Source: an uncultured Propionibacterium sp. (GTDB lineage Bacteria > Actinomycetota > Actinomycetes > Propionibacteriales > Propionibacteriaceae). From it: a stretch of DNA of 14,229 nucleotides. Below, piece after piece: positions 6,854 through 14,173 of this stretch. The stretch's first letter is position 1. Every line of letters starts with the position of its first letter. The notes under the pieces are model-generated. The model had not been told where the DNA came from and made no database searches. It saw only the letters and a program-made list of their open reading frames with translations. Location: assembly GCA_938036835.1 (NCBI GenBank), contig CALHWB010000048.1:1-14229 (forward strand). Reading direction: 5' to 3'. The position numbers and the translations under genes are program-made.

Positions 6854-7606
6854 TCATTTCTGCAGCGACAGCAGCACGGCATATCCATCGGTACCGGCAC
6901 GCCACATCTTGGAGTATTCGGTGTTCGATTGCAGGTTGGTGTCATCGACATATTCCAGCTTGCGGATCGTGAGCACGGACCTCTCCCCCAGCCTGCCCGG
7001 CGGGAATGCGGCAGTAAATGCGCAGGGTATCGGTTGCAGCCCCGGTGACAGCACTTCGCGGTTTATGCCGGTGGGCTCGATGCCGGGTTCGCCACCCAGC
7101 TGGAAGAAGGTGGATTCGGCCTCGGCCACTTCGTCGTTCACCCGCGCATAGGCGCGGCTGTTCAGCGATATCGCGTAGGTGATCTCGGAACTCGTCCAGT
7201 CCGCGGTGAGTTGGCAACTGCCGTAGTACTGCACAATGATGCCGTTGGCATGGGCCGTGTCCAGTGTCATCGTCATGGGGCCGAGATCCAGCGGTTCGCC
7301 CGCGGTTTTGTCCTGGAGCCGGTTCCGGGTTTTGAAGCCGCCGGCGAGCCAGACCACGCCGATCAGCAGGGCCATTGCCACCGTGAGGATCAACAGCAGC
7401 CGCACCGCGGTGGGGATTCCTCGCCAGGGGCCCAGCTTCCGGCCAGGTGGTGGCGGGGACTCGGCGTCCGGCTTCCCCGCCGGTCCGGTGCCCGGGTTCT
7501 GCGATGGCACACCGGCCCCGATCGGCGGTGCCCAGTCTGTCGCTGGCTGCCAGGGCTGGTGGGGTCCCGGGTGGGATTGGTGGGCCGCGCGGTGTCCCTG
7601 GGTCAT
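6854..7606 (-). CDS. Single-pass membrane protein with Pro-rich tail and outer domain, unknown function
   Basis: The 250-residue product has a Pro-, His- and Gly-rich N-terminus (about 1-60), one transmembrane helix at about 66-89 (VRLLLILTVAMALLIGVVWLAG) and an extracytoplasmic domain with two cysteines (C131, C195). The outer domain is strand-rich (GIIVQYYGSCQL, VLTIRKLEYVDD) and resembles in layout the ligand- or partner-binding domains of actinobacterial DUF4352-type surface proteins, though I cannot assign it. The N-terminal tail looks disordered. The ATG at 7606 lies 10 nt after the TRIC-like gene's stop, so the two are probably co-transcribed. There is no Shine-Dalgarno sequence; see the TAGACT element just upstream. 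It converges on the + strand envelope genes. Confidence 0.75.
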   Translation of the reverse strand: MTQGHRAAHQSHPGPHQPWQPATDWAPPIGAGVPSQNPGTGPAGKPDAESPPPPGRKLGPWRGIPTAVRLLLILTVAMALLIGVVWLAGGFKTRNRLQDKTAGEPLDLGPMTMTLDTAHANGIIVQYYGSCQLTADWTSSEITYAISLNSRAYARVNDEVAEAESTFFQLGGEPGIEPTGINREVLSPGLQPIPCAFTAAFPPGRLGERSVLTIRKLEYVDDTNLQSNTEYSKMWRAGTDGYAVLLSLQK

Positions 7607-7613
7607 GACAGCC

Positions 7614-7619
7614 AGTCTA
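7614..7619 (-). promoter_or_regulatory. Possible leaderless -10 element (TAGACT) overlapping a stop codon
   Basis: On the - strand TAGACT is followed by 7 nt and then the ATG at 7606. That is the spacing expected when transcription starts at the A of the start codon in actinobacterial leaderless genes (TANNNT, about 7 nt, ATG). The TAG is also the stop codon of the upstream TRIC-like gene. There is no clear -35 hexamer, so this may be chance; the lack of a Shine-Dalgarno site gives some support. Confidence 0.35.
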
Positions 7620-8327
7620 GGGGGTGGCGGACTTGGCGGATCGGTGCCGGAGACGGCGCAGGCGCCACCGTGGCCGCGGCAACGCCCCGAGCCGCCACTT
7701 ATGCCAGGGGTATGCCACCGGCAACCGCCACTTCTGGGTTTGCCCCAGCACGGTCAGCACCAGCCCGGTGAACACCGCCGACAGGGTGGCCGCCATCCCC
7801 GGGACGTGGCCCCACAGCAGGACCATCACCGCCGACGCCAGCATCGCTGGGGTGGCGTACAGGGTGTTGCCGCCAAAGATCTGCGGCACCTTGCGCAGGG
7901 TGATGTCGCGCAGGATTCCCCCACCGACTGCGGTGATGGTGCCGAGCAGGATCGCCGGCAGGGGAGCCAATCCGTACATCAGGGCCTTCTGCGTTCCGGC
8001 TGCCGCCCAGCAGCCCAAGGCTAAGGCATCCAGCAACGGAAAGGCACGGTTCCACAGCTGCTCGTGTACGGGTATGAAGTAGGCGATGCCGGCCCCAACC
8101 ACCGCCATCACCAGGTAGTAGTGATCGATCAGGGCTATCGGCATGACGGTGAGCAGCACATCGCGGATCATGCCCCCACCCAGGCCGGTCATGATCGCCA
8201 GGGTTACGAAACCGACCGGGTCGAAGCGCTCGTTGCGGGCGATAAGCCCGCCGAGGATCGCATTGGCCAGCACCCCCAGCAGGTCGATGATCCGCAGCAC
8301 CAACTGGATTGCCTCACCGGGGTTCAC
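7617..8327 (-). CDS. TRIC / UPF0126 family membrane channel-like protein
   Basis: The protein belongs to the prokaryotic TRIC cation channel family (UPF0126, YadS-like; Pfam name Gly_transporter). The family has two three-helix repeats, each with a glycine-rich motif, and this protein has both: GLGGGMIRD in the first half and AVGGGILRD in the second. The N-terminus IIDLLGVLANAILGGLIARN fits the family's first helix. The C-terminal tail of about 40 residues is rich in Arg, Lys and Trp and is probably cytoplasmic. Members are thought to conduct monovalent cations, and a glycine transport role has been suggested for some; the substrate here cannot be told. I chose the GTG at 8327 (236 residues) because GAGGCGGG lies just upstream and because it matches the usual N-terminus. 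The frame is open to a GTG at 8360 and a TTG at 8381. It faces away from gyrB and is head-on to replication. Confidence 0.85.
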   Translation of the reverse strand: MNPGEAIQLVLRIIDLLGVLANAILGGLIARNERFDPVGFVTLAIMTGLGGGMIRDVLLTVMPIALIDHYYLVMAVVGAGIAYFIPVHEQLWNRAFPLLDALALGCWAAAGTQKALMYGLAPLPAILLGTITAVGGGILRDITLRKVPQIFGGNTLYATPAMLASAVMVLLWGHVPGMAATLSAVFTGLVLTVLGQTQKWRLPVAYPWHKWRLGALPRPRWRLRRLRHRSAKSATP

Positions 8328-8383
8328 CTTGCCCGCCTCGGTCCTGGCGCGGGGCTGCACTCTGCTGGGGTAATCACCCAACC

Positions 8384-8389
8384 GTTATA
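8384..8389 (-). promoter_or_regulatory. Candidate -10 element for the TRIC-like gene
   Basis: On the - strand TATAAC lies about 57 nt upstream of the GTG at 8327, one base from the TATAAT consensus. No good -35 hexamer is visible 17 bp further upstream. Weak call. Confidence 0.3.
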
Positions 8390-8692
8390 CCCGGTGTGGC
8401 CGGCCGGTCCGGGCAGCCGGGCCGATCTTGGGACTGCCGCCGGGTGCCCTGCATTCTGCCGGTTTGCGACCCCCAGGCGGTACGGGACCGCTTGGCCGGG
8501 GGTTGCCCTCGCGCAAGGGCTGCTTTCAGGTGTCTGAGGGCAAACGCATGGTCACCCGGCACGTCCATCGTGGGGTCGCATGGTAGAAACTGGTAGAATC
8601 CGGTACTCGGGCAGGTTCCGTGGTCCGCAGCGGCGGCCGGACGCCCACCGCCGATCGGGCGGTTGGTCTTCTTGTGAAGGAGCATAGCGGCA
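8390..8692. other. Gene-free divergent intergenic region upstream of gyrB
   Basis: This stretch separates the divergent TRIC-like gene and gyrB. I see no credible gene: the short open frames have no ribosome binding site or recognisable product. It holds a small hairpin, GCCCT (8505-8509) with AGGGC (8516-8520), the gyrB promoter-like repeats at 8581-8599 and the gyrB ribosome binding site AAGGAG (8677-8682). The gyrB leader, if transcription starts near 8606, would be about 85 nt. Confidence 0.6.
8581..8599 (+). promoter_or_regulatory. Probable gyrB promoter with repeated TGGTAGAA
   Basis: TGGTAGAA occurs twice, at 8581-8588 and 8591-8598, exactly 10 bp apart. The second copy makes an extended -10 element, TGG followed by TAGAAT (8594-8599). 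A -35 hexamer is not convincing, which fits an extended -10 promoter. It is the best promoter candidate ahead of gyrB. The spacing of one helical turn could reflect two overlapping promoters or a supercoiling-sensitive site, since gyrase genes are often controlled by supercoiling. Confidence 0.5.
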
Positions 8693-10750
8693 GTGAGTGG
8701 TCTGGCGATCCAGCCCGAGAACGCAGACTCCGGGGATGTGGTTGAGGTACCCGGGATCGCCGAACTGGATATCGAGCTATCCACCGAGGTCGCCGATCTG
8801 CACACCGATGGCGAGTACGGTGCCGGTCAGATCCAGGTGCTGGAGGGCCTGGATGCGGTGCGCATGCGCCCGGGAATGTACATCGGTTCCACCGGGGAAC
8901 GCGGGCTGCATCACCTGGTGTACGAGATCGTCGACAATTCGGTCGATGAGGCGCTGGCCGGGCATTGCGATGTCATCAAGGTGGAATTGCTCGACGGCGG
9001 AGGCTGCCGGGTCACCGACAATGGCCGGGGTATCCCGGTGGCTGAGCACCCGACCGAGGGTATCTCGACCCTGACGGTGGTGCTCACCGTCCTGCACGCC
9101 GGCGGCAAATTCGGCAATGGCGGCTACAAGGTGTCCGGTGGCCTGCATGGCGTCGGCAGTTCGGTGGTCAATGCGTTGAGTTCCCGGCTGATCGCCGATG
9201 TACGCCGGGACGGCCGGCATTGGCGGCAGAGTTTCACCCTGGGCACCCCGGATGCGCCGGTGGAGGAACTGGAGGAGACCGAGCTGACCGGGACCACCAT
9301 CACCTTCTTCCCGAGCGCCGGCATTTTCGAAACCACCAACTTCAACTACGAGACCCTGGCCACCCGGTTCCGGGAGATGGCCTTCTTGAACCGGGGCCTG
9401 CGCATCGAGATCGCCGATCTGCGCACCGACCGGGTGGACGATGCCGGCAGCCAGATCGGCAACGCCTTCCACTATGAGGACGGCCTGATCGATTTCGTGC
9501 GCTATCTGAACGGCAATCGCGAAACCTTCACCTCCGTCATCGATGTGGAGGCGCATTCTGCCGACCTGGGTATGGGTGTCGAATTGGCCATGCAATGGAA
9601 TACCTCCTACGGCAGTTCGTTGCACACCTTCGCCAACACCATCAACACCCACGAGGGCGGCACCCATGAGGAGGGTTTCCGCGCCGCCTTAACCACCACG
9701 GTCAACAAGTGGGGCGAGGCCTGGGGGCTGATCAGGAAGCGGGAGGACCGGGTCGGCAATGAGGACATCCGGGAGGGCCTGACCGCGATCCTGTCGGTGA
9801 AGATCGCCAACCCGCAGTTCGAGGGCCAGACCAAGACCAAACTCGGCAACACCGAGGCCCGCAGCTTCGTTCAGAAGGTGGTCAACGACCGGCTGGGCGA
9901 CTGGATGGAACGCAACCCGGCCGAGGGCAAGGAGATCGTCCGCAAGGCGATCTCGGCGGCGTCCGCCCGGTTGGCGGCCCGTAAGGCCCGGGAGGCAGCC
10001 CGGAACCGCAAGGGACTGCTCGGCGGGGGTGGGCTGCCGGGTAAATTGGCCGACTGCTCCTCGACCATTCCCGAGGAATGCGAGGTTTTCATCGTCGAGG
10101 GGGATTCGGCCGGTGGCTCGGCCAAGGGCGGCCGCGATCCACGCAACCAGGCGATCCTGCCGTTGCGTGGCAAGATCTTGAACGTCGAGAAGGCCCGCAT
10201 CGACCGTATCTGGGCTAACAAGGAGGTCGAGGCGATAATCAATGCCCTCGGTACCGGCGTCCACGATGACTTCGACATCAACAAGCTGCGATATCATAAG
10301 ATCATCCTGATGGCCGACGCGGATGTGGACGGTTCTCATATCCGGACCCTGCTGTTGACCTTGCTGTTCCGGTTCATGAAGCAACTGATCGATCAGGGGC
10401 ATGTTTACCTGGCCCAGCCGCCGCTGTTCCGCATCCGCTGGACGAATGCCCCACACGAACTCGCCTATACCGATGCCGAACGCGATGCGCTGCGCGATGC
10501 CGGCATCGCGGCCGGCAAGAAACTGCCCCAGGTCAACCCGATCCAGCGCTACAAGGGCCTTGGTGAGATGGACGCCCAGGATCTGTGGGAGACCACGATG
10601 GATCCCACCGGTCGGATCCTGCTCCAGGTGACCCTGGACGATGCCGCCCGCGCCGACCAGATGTTCTCGATCCTGATGGGTGAGGACGTCGAGGAGCGGC
10701 GGCTGTTCATCCAGCGCAATGCCAAGGATGTGCGCTTCCTCGACATCTGA
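8693..10750 (+). CDS. gyrB: DNA gyrase subunit B
   Basis: GyrB is the ATPase subunit of DNA gyrase, which with GyrA introduces negative supercoils using ATP. The 685-residue protein shows the GHKL ATPase motifs: E78 and N82 in YEIVDNSVDEALAG, DNGRGIP at 109-115 and the ATP-lid motif GGLHGVGSSVVNALS. The TOPRIM domain follows, with the EGDSAGG motif (catalytic E469) and DADVDGSH (D542, D544), which bind the metal for strand cleavage. QRYKGLGEMD and the ending DVRFLDI are characteristic of the GyrA-contacting tail. About 45 acidic residues precede the domain start at GQIQVLEGLDAVRMRPGMYIG, an N-terminal extension compared with E. coli. The length is typical of actinobacterial GyrB and lacks the extra domain of the 804-residue E. 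coli protein. The GTG start has AAGGAG 10 nt upstream. gyrA follows after 48 bp. Confidence 0.98.
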   Translation: MSGLAIQPENADSGDVVEVPGIAELDIELSTEVADLHTDGEYGAGQIQVLEGLDAVRMRPGMYIGSTGERGLHHLVYEIVDNSVDEALAGHCDVIKVELLDGGGCRVTDNGRGIPVAEHPTEGISTLTVVLTVLHAGGKFGNGGYKVSGGLHGVGSSVVNALSSRLIADVRRDGRHWRQSFTLGTPDAPVEELEETELTGTTITFFPSAGIFETTNFNYETLATRFREMAFLNRGLRIEIADLRTDRVDDAGSQIGNAFHYEDGLIDFVRYLNGNRETFTSVIDVEAHSADLGMGVELAMQWNTSYGSSLHTFANTINTHEGGTHEEGFRAALTTTVNKWGEAWGLIRKREDRVGNEDIREGLTAILSVKIANPQFEGQTKTKLGNTEARSFVQKVVNDRLGDWMERNPAEGKEIVRKAISAASARLAARKAREAARNRKGLLGGGGLPGKLADCSSTIPEECEVFIVEGDSAGGSAKGGRDPRNQAILPLRGKILNVEKARIDRIWANKEVEAIINALGTGVHDDFDINKLRYHKIILMADADVDGSHIRTLLLTLLFRFMKQLIDQGHVYLAQPPLFRIRWTNAPHELAYTDAERDALRDAGIAAGKKLPQVNPIQRYKGLGEMDAQDLWETTMDPTGRILLQVTLDDAARADQMFSILMGEDVEERRLFIQRNAKDVRFLDI

Positions 10751-10798
10751 CCGGCACCGCGTCCGATAGGCGAACGGTGCGGAGAAGGAAAGAAGTAG

Positions 10799-13555
10799 AT
10801 GACCGAAACTCCGCAGGGCCCGGGTGGGCCCGGAAACCCGATAGATGACATTCTCGGGGACGGCACCGGTACCCGCGCCGGTGGCAATCCGGTGCAGGCG
10901 GGCGACGATGGCGCCGAGGCGGGCATAGCCGAGCCCCGCAAGGGCATCGTCGAGCAGGTTGATCTGCAATCCGAGGTGCAGAACTCCTACCTCGAATATG
11001 CGATGAGTGTGATCGTCGGGCGGGCGCTGCCGGACGTCCGCGACGGCCTGAAGCCGGTGCATCGCCGGGTCATCTACGCGATGTACGACGGTGGTTATCG
11101 TCCCGATCGCGGTTGGAACAAATGCTCGCGCGTGGTCGGCGAGGTGATGGGTCTCTATCATCCCCACGGCGATTCGGCGATCTATGACACCCTGGTGCGT
11201 CTGGCGCAGCCGTGGGTGATGCGTGCGCCGCTGATCAGCGGGCAGGGCAATTTCGGTTCTCCCGGCAACGATCCGGCTGCCGCGATGCGTTACACCGAAT
11301 GCCGGATGGCGCCGCTCGCGATGGAAATGGTGCGGGATATCAACGAGAACACCGTTGATTTCCAACCCAACTACGACAATCGCGAGACCGAGCCGACCGT
11401 GCTGCCGGCTCGCTACCCCAACCTGCTGGTCAACGGGTCGTCCGGGATCGCGGTCGGCATGGCCACCAATATCCCGACCCACAATCTGCGCGAGGTGAGC
11501 CAGGCCGTCCAGTGGTATCTGGAGCATCCGCAGGCGACCGGTGAGGAACTGCTTGAGGCGGCCTTGGCCAGGGTGAAGGGGCCGGACTTCCCCACCGGGG
11601 CCCTGATCGTCGGCCGGCAGGGCATCGAGGACGCCTATCGCCGCGGCCGGGGTTCGGTCACCATGCGGGCGGTGATCAACATCGAGGAGGAACCCAATGG
11701 GCGCACCTCGCTGGTGGTCACGGAGCTGCCCTATATGTGCAATCCGGACAATCTGGCCCAAAAGATCGCCGACCTGGTCAACTCGGGCAGGCTGACCGGG
11801 ATCGCCGATATCCGCGACGACACCTCGGCGCGTACCGGCCAGCGGCTGGTCATCGTCTTGAAGCGGGACGCTCAGCCGCGGGTGGTGATGAACAACCTCT
11901 ACAAGCACACCCAGCTGCAAGACACCTTCGGCTGCAACATGCTGGCCCTGGTCGACGACGTGCCCCGTACGCTCCGGCTCGACCAGTTCATCAGGTACTG
12001 GGTGGATCATCAGTTGGCGGTGATCCGGCGCCGTACCCAGTATCGGCTCGATCAGGCGGAGAAGGATGCCCATATCTACCGGGGCCTGGTCAAGGCCCTG
12101 GATATGCTGGATGAGGTCATCGCGTTGATCCGCCGCTCCCCCAACGCCGAGGTCGCCAATCATGGCCTGCGGGAGTTGCTGGGCATCGACGAGGTGCAGG
12201 CGCAGGCGATTCTGGACATGCAGCTGCGCCGGCTGGCGGCACTGGAGCGGCAGAAGATCATCGACCGGTTGACCGCCCTGGAAGCCCTGATCGCCGATCT
12301 GATCGACATCCTCAACACCGAGTCACGCCAGCGGAGGATCGTCGCATCCGAGTTGACCGAGATCGTTGAGAAGTACGGTGACCAGCGGCGAACCCAGATC
12401 GTCGCGGCCGACGGCGACATGAGCGATGAGGATCTGATCCCCGAGGAGGATGTCGTGGTCACCTTGACCCGGGGCGGATACATCAAACGCACCCGGATCG
12501 ACCAGTATCGCGTCCAGAAGCGTGGCGGCAGGGGGGTACGTGGCGCCCAATTGCGTGCCGAAGACCAGGTGGAGGCGGTGTTCACGGCAAAAAGCCACGA
12601 TTGGATCGTGTTCTTCACCAACATGGGCCGTGCCTACCGGATCAAGGCTTGGCAGCTGCCGGAGGGCGGCCGGGATGCCAGGGGCGGGCATGTTGCCGGG
12701 CTGCTGAGTTTCCTGCCGGACGAACGGATCGCCCAGGCCATCGTGCTGCGTAGCTATGCCGATGCGGAATACCTGCTGCTGGCCACCCGCAAGGGGCTGA
12801 TCAAGAAGACCGCCCTGGCGGCCTACGATTCACCTCGCCAGGCCGGTCTGATCGCGGTCAGTTTCCGCGATTCCGACGATGAGCTGATCGGGGCCGAGTT
12901 GGTCAACGCGGCCGATGAGGTGTTGCTGATCAGCCGTCGGGGGCAGGGGATCCGGTTCCCGGCTGCCGACGATCAGGTGCGTCCGATGGGGCGGACGACT
13001 TCGGGGGTCACGGGCATGCGGTTCCGCGGTGACGACGAGTTGCTTTCCATGGCGGTGATTCGCGCCGGGGCCGACGCCAACCAGTTCGCGTTCATGGTCA
13101 CCGCCGAGGGGTACGCCAAGCGCACCCCGATAGCCGATTTCCGGGCCCAGAACCGCGGTGGCCTGGGGGTGCGGGCGATGCGGCTGCGCGATGGCCGTGG
13201 GAGTCTGGTGTCCGCGCTGGTGGTCAGCGAAACCGATGAGGTGATCTCCTTCAAGGGTTCTGGGCAGGTGATCCGCAGCGCGGTGTCCGATGTGTCCCCG
13301 ACCGGCCGCGACACCATGGGGGTCAGGTTCGTCGGTATCCGCGGTGAGGATCAGGTGGTGGCGGTCACCGTCAACCCCGAACCGGCCAACGATGCCGACA
13401 TCTCCTCGGCCGGACAGCTGGCTGGGGGCGCGGCCGGTGTGGTGGCAGATGGCCCGGTGACCGATCAGGGTGTTGGCTTGATGATGGTAGATGGCGCCCA
13501 ACAGACTACTGTTGTGCAAGACGCTGCAGGCCGATTGGAGGCAACCGATGAGTGA
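10799..13555 (+). CDS. gyrA: DNA gyrase subunit A
   Basis: GyrA carries the DNA-cleaving tyrosine and the DNA-wrapping domain of gyrase. In this 918-residue protein the winged-helix core starts near EYAMSVIVGRALPDVRDGLK, and the catalytic tyrosine is Y165 in AAMRYTE. The quinolone region reads HPHGDSAIYD with S126 and D130, the residues equivalent to E. coli S83 and D87, so no common resistance change is present at these two positions. The C-terminal wrapping domain contains the GyrA box QKRGGRG at 573-579, which supports true gyrase rather than topoisomerase IV. There are about 45 extra N-terminal residues, Gly/Asp-rich, compared with E. coli, and a Gly/Ala/Asp-rich tail after about 860. The ATG at 10799 is preceded by GGAGAAGGA (10781-10789). 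gyrB lies 48 bp upstream, so the two are an operon. The last codons overlap a duplicated start region. Confidence 0.98.
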   Translation: MTETPQGPGGPGNPIDDILGDGTGTRAGGNPVQAGDDGAEAGIAEPRKGIVEQVDLQSEVQNSYLEYAMSVIVGRALPDVRDGLKPVHRRVIYAMYDGGYRPDRGWNKCSRVVGEVMGLYHPHGDSAIYDTLVRLAQPWVMRAPLISGQGNFGSPGNDPAAAMRYTECRMAPLAMEMVRDINENTVDFQPNYDNRETEPTVLPARYPNLLVNGSSGIAVGMATNIPTHNLREVSQAVQWYLEHPQATGEELLEAALARVKGPDFPTGALIVGRQGIEDAYRRGRGSVTMRAVINIEEEPNGRTSLVVTELPYMCNPDNLAQKIADLVNSGRLTGIADIRDDTSARTGQRLVIVLKRDAQPRVVMNNLYKHTQLQDTFGCNMLALVDDVPRTLRLDQFIRYWVDHQLAVIRRRTQYRLDQAEKDAHIYRGLVKALDMLDEVIALIRRSPNAEVANHGLRELLGIDEVQAQAILDMQLRRLAALERQKIIDRLTALEALIADLIDILNTESRQRRIVASELTEIVEKYGDQRRTQIVAADGDMSDEDLIPEEDVVVTLTRGGYIKRTRIDQYRVQKRGGRGVRGAQLRAEDQVEAVFTAKSHDWIVFFTNMGRAYRIKAWQLPEGGRDARGGHVAGLLSFLPDERIAQAIVLRSYADAEYLLLATRKGLIKKTALAAYDSPRQAGLIAVSFRDSDDELIGAELVNAADEVLLISRRGQGIRFPAADDQVRPMGRTTSGVTGMRFRGDDELLSMAVIRAGADANQFAFMVTAEGYAKRTPIADFRAQNRGGLGVRAMRLRDGRGSLVSALVVSETDEVISFKGSGQVIRSAVSDVSPTGRDTMGVRFVGIRGEDQVVAVTVNPEPANDADISSAGQLAGGAAGVVADGPVTDQGVGLMMVDGAQQTTVVQDAAGRLEATDE

Positions 13556-13626
13556 TCATTCGTCCCGGACGATCAGCCTTCGACAGCGCAGGCCGACAAC
13601 GACTGGAGGCAACCAATGAGCGATCA
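13532..13626 (+). repeat. Duplicated ribosome binding site and start region
   Basis: Bases 13532-13558 (end of gyrA) and 13600-13626 (start of the DUF3566 gene) match at 24 of 27 positions, 68 bp apart. Each copy contains TGGAGGCAACC, an ATG and the codons for Met-Ser-Asp. The nonamer gcaggccga precedes both copies (13526-13534, 13588-13596). It looks like a local duplication after which gyrA acquired, or kept, its present 3' end in the first copy. Confidence 0.8.
13548..13619 (+). CDS. Possible 23-residue leader ORF between gyrA and the DUF3566 gene
   Basis: An ATG at 13548 with TGGAGG (13536-13541) upstream opens a 24-codon frame that encodes MSDHSSRTISLRQRRPTTTG and three more residues, then stops at 13617-13619. 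It overlaps the gyrA end by 8 nt (ATGAGTGA) and the next start by 4 nt (ATGA). The ribosome binding site is as good as that of the next gene because it is its duplicate. It may be translated only to couple gyrA to the next gene, or may be a by-product of the duplication. There is no evidence for a functional peptide. Confidence 0.25.
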   Translation: MSDHSSRTISLRQRRPTTTGGNQ

Positions 13627-14173
13627 GCCGACCCAGGTGCGCGTGCCCGATCAGCCGACCCAGGTGCGGATCGATGACCAGCAGGCCACGCAGGTGCGCA
13701 AGAAGCCGCGGCCGACCGCCGCGGCTAAGGGCTCGACGCGGGCCGGCAGCGACAGCCGGGCACGTACCGGGCGGGTGCGCGATTCCCGCGCCGATATCCG
13801 CCCGGCGCGTAAGGCGCGGCTGCGCATCGCGAAGCTGGATCCCTGGTCGGTGATGAAGACCTCGCTGATGTTCGCGATCGCCGCCGGGATCATCCTGTTC
13901 GTGGCGGTGATCCTGCTGTGGTCGGTGATCGAGGCGTCCGGGGCTTTGCAGGCCTTGCAGGAGACCTTGAATGCGTTGCTCGGTAACCCGGATGGTTCCG
14001 GGCAGGTGCAGGTCAGCCAGTTCATCAGCCGCGGGCGGGTGCTCGGGTTCACCGCCATCGTGTGCGGTGTCAACGTCATCTTGCTGACCGCGCTGGCTAC
14101 CCTGGGCGCCTTCCTGTACAACCTTTCCGGTTCGGTGCTGGGTGGTTTGGAGGTGACTCTCGCCGAGGACTGA
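13616..14173 (+). CDS. DUF3566 membrane protein downstream of gyrA
   Basis: The 185-residue protein matches the actinobacterial DUF3566 family found after gyrA (Rv0007-like), whose function is unknown. The domain begins near 70 (RIAKLDPWSVMKTSLMFAIA), with transmembrane helices at about 83-104 and 142-168 joined by a loop of about 37 residues that contains the segment LNALLGNPDG. The N-terminal 70 residues are cytoplasmic, basic and low-complexity. They start with three TQVR units (DQPTQVRVP, DQPTQVRID, DQQATQVRK). The ATG at 13616 is preceded by TGGAGG (13604-13609), 6 nt upstream. It lies 60 nt after gyrA and is probably co-transcribed. Confidence 0.9.
   Translation: MSDQPTQVRVPDQPTQVRIDDQQATQVRKKPRPTAAAKGSTRAGSDSRARTGRVRDSRADIRPARKARLRIAKLDPWSVMKTSLMFAIAAGIILFVAVILLWSVIEASGALQALQETLNALLGNPDGSGQVQVSQFISRGRVLGFTAIVCGVNVILLTALATLGAFLYNLSGSVLGGLEVTLAED
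13622..13668 (+). repeat. In-frame 27-bp tandem repeat coding DQPTQVR units
   Basis: The 20-nt unit at 13622-13641 recurs without mismatch at 13649-13668, period 27 bp (9 codons). A third, degenerate unit follows and ends in CAGGTGCGC near 13700. Because the period is a multiple of three, copy number could change without breaking the frame. Confidence 0.85.

Noticed and set aside
8309..8596. Short + strand open frames upstream of gyrB
   Set aside because: No ribosome binding site or recognisable domain, and they run over the TRIC-like gene start and the gyrB promoter.
10754..10780. Inverted repeat GCACCG / CGGTGC between gyrB and gyrA
   Set aside because: Only 6 bp with a 15-nt loop and no T-run; too weak to call a terminator inside an operon.
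9689..12163. 824-codon open frame on the - strand across gyrB and gyrA
   Set aside because: It is antisense to two fully conserved genes and reflects third-position GC bias. The product is low-complexity and unlike any protein I know.
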